Shown: in pieces, positions 50,660 to 62,948 of the stretch
Layout: every line of letters starts with the position of its first letter
How positions within the stretch are numbered: the stretch's first letter is position 1
NCBI GenBank assembly: GCA_947650365.1
Contig: OX393552.1
Span: 46,392,999-46,456,998 of the forward strand
Source of the DNA: Chamaelirium japonicum
Lineage: Eukaryota > Streptophyta > Magnoliopsida > Liliales > Melanthiaceae
Reading direction: 5' to 3'
DNA: 64,000 bases
Made by a program: the position numbers and the translations under genes
The notes under the pieces: model-generated
Told to the model about the DNA's origin: nothing
What the model saw: only the letters and a program-made list of their open reading frames with translations
Databases searched by the model: none

Positions 50660-53600
50660 GAATGCATCGTACGAATGAATTTGAATGGATCGGACGAATG
50701 AATTAGAATGGATCGTACGAATGAATTAGAATGGATCGTGTGAATGAATTAGAATGAATCGTACGAATGCATTAGAATGGATACATTCGTGCGAATGAAT
50801 TAGAATGGATCGTACGAATGTATTAGAATGGATCGTGCGAATGAATTGGAATGGATCGTACGAATGAATTAGAATGGATCGTGCGAATGAATTAGAATGG
50901 ATACATACAAATGAATTAGAAAGGTTACATTTGTGAGAATGAATTAGAATGGATCGTACGAATGAATTAGAATAGATCGTACGAATGAATTAGAATGGAT
51001 ACATTCGAGCGAATGAATTAGAATGGATCGTACGAATGAATTAGAATGGATCATAGGAATGAATTAGAATAGGTCATGCAAATGAATTAGAATGGATACA
51101 TTCGTCCGAATGAATTATAATGGATCGTAGGAATGAATTAGAATGGATCGTACGAATGAATTAGAATGGTTACATTCGTGTAAAAGAATTAGAATGGATC
51201 GTATGAACGAATTATAATGGATCGTATGAATTAGAATGGATACATTTGTGCGAATGAATTATAATGTATCGTACGAATGGATTAGAATTGATCGTACGAA
51301 TGGATTAGAATGGATCGTGCAAATGAATTAGAATGGATTGCACAAATGTATCCATTCTAATCCATTCGTACGAATGGATTAGAATGGATCGTACGAATGA
51401 ATTAGAATGGATCATGCGAATGAATTAGAATGGATTGTATAAATAAATTAGAATGGATCGTAGGAATGAATTAAAATGGATACATTTGTGCGAATGAATT
51501 AGAATGAATCATACGATTGAATTAGAATGGATCGTACGAATGAATTAGAATGGATCATGCGAATGAATTTGAATGGATCGTACGAATGAATTAGAATGGA
51601 TCATGCGAATGAATTTGAATGGATCGTACGAATGAATTAGAATGGATCGAACGAATGAATTAGAATGGATCGTACGAATGCATTAGAATGGATCGTACGA
51701 ATGAATTAAAATGGATACATTCGAGCGAATGAAATAGAATGGATCGTGCGATGAATTAGAATGGATCATTCAAATGAATTAGAATGGATTCTAATCCATT
51801 GGTACGATCCATTCTAATCTATTCTAATTCATTCGCACAAATGTATCCATTCTAATTCATTCTCACGAATGTAACCTTTCTAATTCATTTGTATGATCCA
51901 TTCAAATTCATTCGTACGAATGAATAGAATGGATCGTACGAATGAATCGTACGAACGAATTAGAATGGATCGTACAAACAAATTAGATTGGATCGTTCGA
52001 ATGGATTAGAATGGATCATACGAATGGATCATGCGAATGAATTAGAATGGATCGTACGAATGAATTAGAATGGATCGTAGGAATGAATTAGAATGGATAC
52101 ATTTGTGCGAATGAATTAGAATGGATCGTAGGAATGAATTAGAATGAATCGTACGAATGAATTAGAATGGTTATATTCGTGCGAATGAATTAGAATAGAT
52201 CGTACGAATGAATTAGAATGGATCGTACGAATAAATTAGAATGGATCGTGCGAATGAATTAGAATGGATCGTACGAATGAATTAGAATGGATCCACCGAA
52301 TGAGTTAGAATGGATCATACGAATGAATTAGAATGGATCGTACGAATGCATTAGAATGGATCGTACGAATGAATTAGAATGAATCGTATGATCCATTCTA
52401 ATTCATTCGCATGATCCATTCTAATTCGAATGCACAATCAATTCTAATTCATTCGTACGATCCATTCTAATTCATTCGTATGATCCATTCTAACTCATTT
52501 GGTGGATCGATTCTAATTCATTCGTACGATCCATTCTAATTCATTCGCACGATCCATTCTAATTTATTCGTACGATCCATTCTAATTCATTCGTACGATC
52601 TATTCTAATTCATTCGCACGAATATAACCATTCTAATTCATTCGTACGATCCATTAGAATGGATCGTACGAATGAATTTGAATGGATCGTACGAATAAAT
52701 TAGAATGGATCGAACGAATGAATTAGAATGGATACATTCGAGCGAATGAATTAGAATAGATCGTAGGAATGAATTAGAATGGATCATACGAATGAATTAG
52801 AATGGATCGTGCGAATGAATTAGAATGGATTGTACGAATGAATTAGAATGGATACATTCGTGCGAATGAATTAGAATGGATCGTACGAATGAATTAGAAT
52901 GGATCGTACGAATGAATTAGAATGAATCGTACGAATGAATTAGAATGGATCGTACGAATGAATTAGAATGGATACATTTGTACGAATAAATTAGAATGGA
53001 TTGTACGAATAAATTAGAATGGATACATTTTTGCGAATAAATTAGAATAGATCGTATATTCGTGCAAATAAATTAGAATGGATCATACGAATGAATTAGA
53101 ATGGATCGTGCGAATGAATTAGAATGAATCGTACGAATGCATTAGAATGGATCGTACGAATGAATTAGAATGAATCGTACGATCCATTAGAATTCATTCG
53201 TCCGATCCATTCTAATTCATTCGCACGAATGTATCCATTCTAATTCATTCGTACAATCCATTCTAATTCATTCGCAAGATTCATTCTAATTCATTCATAT
53301 GATCTATTCTAATTCATTCCTACGATCTATTCTAATTCATTCGCTCGAATGTATGCATTCTAATTCATTCGTTCGATCCATTCTAATTCATTCGTACGAT
53401 CCATTCAAATTCATTCGCATGATCCATTCTAATTCATTCGTACGATCCATTCTAATTCATTCACACGAATGTAACCTTTCTAATTCATTTGTAAGATCCA
53501 TTCTAATTCATTCGTACGATCCATTCTAATCCATTCGTACGATCCATTCGTTCAAATATATCTATTCTAATTCATTCGTACGATCCATTCTAATTCATTC

Positions 53601-55686
53601 GCACGATCCGTTCTAATTCATTCGTACGATCCATTCTAATTCATTCGTACAATCCATTCTAATTCAGTCGTATGAATGTATCCATTTTAATTCATTCGTA
53701 CGATCCATTCTAATTTATTCGTACGATATAATTTATTCGTATGATCCATTCTAATTCATTCGTACGATCGATTCTAATTCATTTGCACGATCCATTAAAA
53801 TTCATTCATACGATCCATTCTAATTCATTCGTATGATCCATTCTAATTTATTCGTTCAAATATATCCATTCTAATTCATTCATACGATCCATTCTAATTC
53901 ATTCGCACGATCCATTCTAATTCATTCGTACGATCCATTCTAATTTATTCGTATGACCAATTCTAATTCATTCGCACGATCCATTCTAATTCATTTGTAT
54001 GATCTATTCTAATTCATTCGTACGATCCATTCTAATTCATTCGCACGAATTTAACCATTCCAATTCATTCGTACGATCCATTCTAATTCATTTGCACTAT
54101 CCATTCTAATTCATTCGTACGATCCATTCTAATTCATTCGTATGATCCATTCTAATTCATTTGTACGATCCATTCTAATTAATTTGCACAAATGTATCCA
54201 TTCTAATTCATTCGTACGATCCATTCAAATTCAATCGTATGATCCATTCTAATTCATTCGTACGAATGAATTAGAATGGATCGTACAAATGAATTAGAAT
54301 AGATCGTACGAAAGAATTAGAATGGATAACAATGGATCGTACGAATGAATTAGAATAGATCGTACGAATGGATTAGAATGGATCGTACGAATGGATTAGA
54401 ATGGATCGTACGAATGAATTAGAATGGATCATACGAATGAATTAAAAAGGTTACATTTGTGAGAATGAATTAGAAAGGATCGTACGAATGAATTAGATCG
54501 TACGAATGAATTAGAATGGATCGTACGAATGAATTAGAATGGATCGTGCAAATGAATGAGAATGGATACATTCGTGCGAATGAATTAGAATGGATCGTGC
54601 GAATGAATTAGAATGGATCGTACGAATGGATTAGAATTGATCGTGCGAATGAATTAGAATGGATCATACGATTGAATTTGAATGGATCGTACGAATAAAT
54701 TAGAATGGATACATTTGTGCGATGAATAAGAATGGAGCGTACAAATGAATTAGAATGGAGCGTACGAATGAACTAGAATGGATACATTCGTGCGAATGAA
54801 TTAGAATGGATCATATGAAAGAATTAGAATGGATACAATCGAGCGAATGAATTAGAATGGATCATACGAATGAATTAGAATGGATCATAGGAATGAATTA
54901 GAATGGATCGTGCAAATGAATTAGAATGGATTGTACGAATGAATTAGAATGGATACATTCATGCGAATGAATTAGAATGGATCGTACGAATGAATTAGAA
55001 TGGATACATTCGTGCGAATGAACGAATTAGAATGGATCGTACGAATGAATTAGAATGGATCGTACGAATGAATTAGAATAGATCGTACGAATGAATTAGA
55101 ATGGATCATACGAATGAATTAGAATGGATCGTGCGAATGAATTAGAATGGATCATGCGAATGAATTAGAATGGATCGTACGAATGAATTAGAATGGATCG
55201 TATGAATGAGTTTGAATGGATCGTACAAATGAATTAGAATGGATTGTGCGAATGAATCAGAATGGATACATTCGAGCGAATGAATTAGAATGGATCGTAC
55301 GAATGGATTAGAATGGATCGTACGAATGGATTAGAATGGATCGTACGAATGAATTAGAATGGATACATATAAATAAATTAGAAAGGTTACATTCATGCGA
55401 ATGAATTAGAATGAATCGTACGAATGAATTAGAATGGATCGTGCGAATGAATTAGAATGAATCGTACGAATACATTAGAATGAATTAGAATGGATCATAC
55501 AAATGAATTAGAATGGATCGTACAAATAAATTAGAATGAATCGTTCGAATGCATTTGAATGAATTAGAATGGATCATACAAATGAATTAGAATGGATCGT
55601 ACAAATGAATTAGAATGGATCGTGCGAATGAATTAGAATGGATACATTCGAGCGAATGAATTAGAATGGATCGTACGAATGAATTA
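50660..55686. repeat. 5-kb higher-order repeat, copy D
   Basis: It is 5,027 bases between anchors. It matches C closely up to about 53,080 and then diverges (for example GATCCATTAGAATTC at about 53,180 and GATCCGTTCTAATTC near 53,610). Its end carries the intact site that corresponds to the retrotransposon insertion point in copy A. Confidence 0.9.
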
Positions 55687-57393
55687 GAATGCATCGTACG
55701 AATGAATTTGAATGGATCGGACGAATGAATTAGAATGGATCGTACGAATGAATTAGAATGGATCATAGGAATGAATTAGAATGGATCGTGCTAATGAATT
55801 AGAATGGATACATTCGTGCGAATGAATTAGAATGGATCGTAGGAATGAATTAGAATGGATCGTACGAATGAATTAGAATGGTTACATTTATGCGAATGAA
55901 TTAGAGTGGATTGTACGAATGAATTAGAATGGAGCGTGCGAATGAATTAGAATTGATCATACGAATGAATTAGAATGGATCATAGGAATGAATTAGAATG
56001 GATCGTGCAAATGAATTAGAATGGATACATTCATGCAAATGAATTAGAATGGATCGTAGGAATGAATTAGAATGGATCGTACGAATGAATTAGAATGGTT
56101 ACAATTGTGCAATCCATTCTAATTCATTCGTACGATCCATTCTAATTCATTCTCACAAATATAACCTTTCTAATTCATTTGTATGATCCATTCTAATTCA
56201 TTCCTACAATCCATTCTAATTCATTCCTATGATCTATTCTAATTCATTCCTACGATCCATTCTGATTCATTCGTACGATCCATTCTAATCCATTCGTACG
56301 ATCTATTTTAATTTATTCGTACAAATGTATCTATTCTAATTCATTCGTACGTGCGATTCATTCTAATTCATTCGTACAATCCATTCTAATTCATTCGTAC
56401 GATCCATTCTAATTTATTCGCACTATCCATTCTAATTCATTCGTATGATCCATTCTAATTCATTCGCACGATCCATTCTAATTCATTTGTACAAATATAT
56501 CCGTTCTAATTCATTCGAACGATCCATTCTAATTCATTCCTATGAACAATTCTAATTCATTCGTACGATCCATTGTAATTCATTCGCTCGAATGTATCCA
56601 TTCTAATTCATTCGTACGATCCATTCTAATTCATTCGTACGATCCATTCTAATTCATTCGCTCGATCCATTCTAATTCATTCATACGATCCATTCTAATT
56701 CATTTGCACGATCCATTCTAATTCATTCCTATGATCCATTCTAATTCATTCGTACTATCCATTTAAATTCATTCGCTCGAATGTATCCATTCTAATTCAT
56801 TCGTACGATCCATTCTAATTCGTTCGTACGATCCATTCTAATTCGTTCGTACGATGCATTCTAATTCGTTCGTACGATCCATTCTAATTCGTTCGTATGA
56901 TCCATTCTAATTCATTCGTACGATCCATTCTAATTCATTCCTACGATCTATTCTAATTTATTCGCTCGAATGTATCTATTCTAATTCATTCGTTCGATCC
57001 ATTCTAATTCATTCGTACGATCCATTCAAATTCATTCGCATGATCCATTCTAATTCATTCGTACGATCCATTCAAATTCATTTGTACGATCCATTCTAAT
57101 TCATTCACATGATATATTCTAATTCATTCGTATGATCCATTCTAATTCATTCGTATAATTCATTCTAATTCATTCATACGATCCATTCTAATTCATTCGC
57201 ACAAATGTATCTATTCTAATTCATTCGTACGATCCATTCTAATTCATTCGCACGATCCATTCTAATTCATTTGTACGAATGTATCCATTCTAATTCATTC
57301 ACACGATCCATTCTAATTCATTCCTATGATCCATTCTAATTCATTCGCACGAATGTAACCATTCTAATTCATTCGTATGATCCATTCTAATTT
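55687..57393. repeat. Satellite after the 5-kb units: plus then minus block
   Basis: Similarity to the next 5-kb unit stops at about 55,750. A plus block to 56,108 holds two rounds of the 199-bp cassette order; the minus block to 57,393 includes five consecutive TAATTCGTTCG monomers near 56,815-56,900, a young local expansion. Confidence 0.85.
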
Positions 57394-59446
57394 GCGAATG
57401 AATTAGAATGGATCGTACGAATTAATTAGAATGGATCGTACGAATAAATTTGAATGGATCGTACGAATGAATTAGAATGGATCGTACGAAAGAATTACAA
57501 TGAATCGTACGTACGAATGAATTAGAGTGGATACATTCGTCCGATCCATTCAAATTCATTCGTACGATGCAATCTAATTCATTCGCACAAATGTATCTAT
57601 TCTAATTCATTCGTACAATACGTTCTAATCCATTCGTACGATCCATTCTAATCCATTCGTACGATCCATTCTAATTCATTCGTATGATCCATTCTAATTC
57701 ATTGCTATGATCCATTCTAATTCATTTGCATGAATGTATCCATTCTAATTTATTCGTACGATCCAGTCCAATTCATTCATACGATCCATTCTAATTCATT
57801 TGTACGATCCATTCTAATTCATTCTCATGATCCATTCTTATTCATTTGTATGAATGGATCTAATCCATTCGTACGATCCATTCTAATCCATTCGTACGAT
57901 CCATTCTAATTCATTCGTACGATCCATTCTAATTCATTCTCACATATGTAACCTTTCTAATTCATTTGTACGATCCATTCTAATTCATTCGTACGATCCA
58001 TTCTAATCCATTCGTACGATCCATTCTAATCCATTTGTACGATCCATTCTAATCCATTCGTATGATCCATTCTAATTCATTCTCACAAATGTAACCTTTC
58101 TAATTCATTTATACGATCCATTCTAATTCATTCGTACGATCCATTCTAATCCATTCGGACGATCCATTCTAATTCATTCGCTCGAATGTATCCATTCTAA
58201 TTCATTTGTACAATCCATTCTAATTCATTCGTACGATCCATTCTAATTCATTCGTACGATTTAATTAGAATGGATCGTACGAATAAATTAGAATGGATAC
58301 ATTTGTGCGAATGAATTAGAATGGATTGTACGAATGAATTAGAATGAATCATACGAATGAATTAGAATGGATCGTGCGAATGAATTTGAATGGATCGTAC
58401 GAATGAATTAGAATGAATCGTACGATCCATTCTAATTTATTCTCACAAATGTACCCTTTCTAATTCATTTGTACGATCCATTCTAATTCATTCGTACGAT
58501 CCATTCTAATTCATTCGCACAAATGTATCTATTCTAATTCATTTGTGCGAATGAATCTGAATGGATTGTATGAATGAATTACAATGGATCGTACGAATGG
58601 ATTAGAATGGATCGTACGAATGAATTAGAATGGATCATACAAATGAATTAGAAAGGTTACATTCGTGAGAATGAATAAGAATGGATCGTACGAATGAATT
58701 AGAATGGATCATGCGAATGAATTTGAATGGATCGTACGAATGAATTAGAATGGATCGAACGAATGAATTAGAATGGATACATTCGAGCGAATGAATTAGA
58801 ATAGATCGTAGGAATGAATTAGAATGGATCATACGAATGAATTAGAATGGATCGTGCGAATGAATTAGAATGGATTGTACGAATGAATTAGAATGGATAC
58901 ATTCGTGCGAATGAATTAGAATGGATCGTACGAATGAATTATAATGGATTGTACGAATGAATTAGAATGGATACATTTGTACGAATAAATTAGAATGGAT
59001 TGTACGAATGAATTAGAATGGATACATTCTTGCGAATAAATTAGAATGGATCGTATATTCGTGCAAATAAATTAGAATGGATCATTCGAATGAATTAGAA
59101 TGGATCGTGCGAATGAATTAGAATGAATCATACGAATGCATTAGAATGGATCGTACGAATGAATTATTCGTACGATCCATTTTAATTCATTCGCACGATC
59201 CATTCTAATTCATTCATACGATCCATTCTAATCTATTCGTACGATCCATTCTAATTCATTCGTACGATCCATTCTAATTCATACGAATGAATTAGAATGG
59301 ATACATTCGAGCGAATGAAATAGAATGGATCGTACGATGCAATCTAATTCATTCGCACGATCCATTCTAATTCATTCTCACGAATGTAACCTTTCTAATT
59401 CATTTGTATGATCCATTCTAATTCATTCATACGATCCATTCTAATC
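57394..59446. repeat. Satellite region with frequent orientation changes
   Basis: Blocks are as short as 50 bases (59,285-59,334). The segment 58,620-59,160 repeats the order found at 42,500-43,030 and its copies, so part of the 5-kb unit is present out of context. A 65-codon minus frame at 58,635-58,832 is satellite read-through. Confidence 0.85.
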
Positions 59447-62400
59447 GAATTAGAATGGATCATATGAACGAATTAGAATGGATCGTACAAATAAATTAGA
59501 ATAGATACATTTGTGCGAATGAATTATATTGCATCGTACGAATGAATTTGAATGGATCGTACGAATGAATCAGAATGGATCGTACGAATGAATTAGAATG
59601 GATCATGCGAATGAATTAGAATAGATCGTACGAATGAATTAGAATGGATCGTACGAATAAATTAGAATGGATCGTACGAATGAATTAGAATGGATCGTAC
59701 GAATGAATTAGAATGGATCCACCGAATGAGTTAGAATGGATCATACAAATGAATTAGAATGGATCCTACGAATGAATTAGAATGGTTACATTCGTACAAA
59801 TAAATTAGAATGGATCGGACGAATGAATTAGAATTGATCGTGCGAATGAATTAGAATGGATCATACGATTGAATTTGAATGGATAGTACATTTAAATTAA
59901 AATGGATACATTTGTGCGATGAATAAGAATGGAGCGTACGAATGAATTAGAATGGATACATTCTTGCGAATAAATTAGAATGGATCGTAGGAATGAATTA
60001 GAATGGATCATACGATTGAATTAGAATGGATCGTGCGAATGAATTAGAATGAATTGTACGAATGAATTAGAATGGATACATTCGTGCGAATGAATCAGAA
60101 TGGATCGGACGAATGAATTAGAATGGATCGTACGGATGGATTAGAACGCATTGTACGAATGAATTAGTATAGATATATTTGTGCGAATGAATTCGATTGC
60201 ATCGTACAAATGAATTTGAATGGATTGTATGAATGAATTAGAATGGATCGTACAAATGAATTGAAAGGTTACATTTGTGAGAATGAATTAGAATGGATCG
60301 TGCGAATGAATTAGAATGGATCGTACGAATGGATTAGAATGGATCGTACGAATAAATTAGAATGGATCGTACGAATGAATTAGAATAGCTCATACGAATG
60401 AATTAGCATGAATCGTACGAATGAATTAGAATGGTTCGTACGAATGAATTAGAATGGATCATACAAATGAATTAGAATGGATTGTACGAATGAATTAGAA
60501 TGGATCATGTGAATGAATTAGAATGGATCGTGCAAATGAATTAGAATGGATACATTCGTGCGAATGAATTAGAATGGATCGTAGGAATGAATTAGAATGG
60601 ATCATACGAATGAATTAGAATGGTTACATTCGTGCGAATGAATTAGAATGGATCGTACGAATGGATTAGAATGGATCGTACGAATGAATTATAATGGATC
60701 GTACGAATGAATTAGAATGGATCATACAAATGAATTAGAAAGGTTACATTCGTGAGAATGAATTAGAATGGATCGTACGAACGAATTAGAATGGATCGTA
60801 CGAACGAATTAGAATGGATCGTACGAATGAATTAGAATGGACAGATTCGTACGAATGAATTAGAATGGATCGTACGAATGGATTAGAACACATTGTACGA
60901 ATGAATAAGAATGGATCGTACGAATGAATTAGAATGGATCATACGTTTGAATTAGATTGGATTGTGCGAATAAATTAGAATGGATATATTCGTGCGAATA
61001 AGTTAGAATGGATCATACGAATGAATTAGAATGGATCGTACGAATGAATTAGAATGGATCATACGAATGAATTAGAATGGATCATGCGACTGAATTAGAA
61101 TGGATTGTACGAATGAATTAGAATGCGAATAAATTAGAATGGATCATACGAATGAATTAGAATGGATCATATGAATGAATTAGAATAGATCGTGCGAATG
61201 AATTAGAATAGATCTTACGAATTAATTATAATGGATCGTACGAATGGATTAGAACGCATTGTACGAATGAATTAGATTGCATCGTACAATTCATTCTAAT
61301 TCATTCGCACGATCCATTCTAATTCATTCGTACGATCCATTCTAATTCATTCGTCCGATCCATTCTAATTCATTCGCACGAATGTATCCATTCTAATTCA
61401 TTTGTACAATCCATTCTAATTCATTCGCACGATCCATTCTAATTCATTCGTATGATCCACTCTAATTTATTCGCATGATCCATTCTAATTCATTCGCACG
61501 ATCCATTCTAATTCATTCGGACGATCCATTCTAATTCATTCGCACGATCCATTCTAATTCATTCGTACGATCCATTCTAATTCATTCGCACAAATGTAAC
61601 CTTTCTAATTCATTTGTACGATCCATTCTAATTCATTCGTACGATCCATTCGTACGCTCCATTCTGATTCATTGCACAAATGAATTAGAATGGATCGTAC
61701 AAATGAATTAGAATGGATACATTAGAGCGAATTAATTAGAATAGATCGTAGGATTGAATTAGAATGGATCGTACGAATGAATTAGAATGGATCGTGCGAA
61801 TGAATTAGAATGGATCGTGCGAATGAATTAGAATCGATCGTACAAATACATTAGAATGGATCGTACGAATGAATTAGAATGAATCGTACGATCCATTCTA
61901 ATTCATTTGTACGATCCATTCTAATTCATTCGTGCGATCTATTCTAATTCATTCGCACGATCTATTCTAATTCATTCGTACAATCCATTCTAATTCATTC
62001 GTACGATCCATTCTAATTCATTCGCACAAACCATTCTAATTCATTCGCACGAATGAATCCATTCTAATTCATTCGTATGATCCATTCTAATTCATTCGTA
62101 CGATCCATTCTAATTCATTTGCATGATCCATTCGTACGATCTATTCTAATCCATTCGTACGATACATTCTAATTCATTCACACGAATGTATCCATTCTAA
62201 TTCATTCGTACAATCCATTCTAATTCATTCGCACGATCCATTCTAATTCATTCATATGATCCATTTTAATTCATTTGTACGATCCATTCTAATTCGTTCG
62301 TACGATCCATTCTAATTCATTCATACGATCCATTCTAATTCATTCGCATAATCCATTCTAATTCATTCATACGATCCATTCTAATTCATTCGCATAATCC

Positions 62401-62948
62401 ATTCTAATTCATTAATACGATCCATTCTAATTCATTCGTATGATCCATTCTAACTCATTCGGATCCATTCATACGATCCATTCTAATTCATTCGTATGAT
62501 CCATTTGTACGATCCATTCTAATTCATTCGTACAATACGTTCTAATCCATTCGTACGGTGCATTCTAATTCATTCGTATGATCTATTCTAATTCATTCGC
62601 ACGAATGTATCCATTCTAATTCATTTGCACGATCCATTCTAATTTATTCCTATGATCCATTCTAATTCATTCGTACGATCCATTCTAATTCATTCGCTCG
62701 AATGTATCCATTCTAATTTATTCGTACGATCCATTCTAATTCGTTCGTACGATCTATTCTAATTCGTTCGTACGATTCATTCTAATTCATTCGTACGATC
62801 CATTCTAATGCATTCGTACGATCCATTCTAATGCATTCGTACGATCCATTCTAATTCATTCATACGATCCATTCTAATTCATTCGTACGATCCATTCTAA
62901 TTCATTCGTACGATCCATTCTAATTCATTCGCACGATCCATTCTAATT
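59447..62948. repeat. Satellite: plus block, then mostly minus
   Basis: Plus to 61,287, minus to 61,678, plus to 61,888, then minus. It contains the GGATCCACC marker at about 59,716 and a tandem pair of GCATAATCC monomers with neighbours near 62,340-62,410. Confidence 0.85.
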
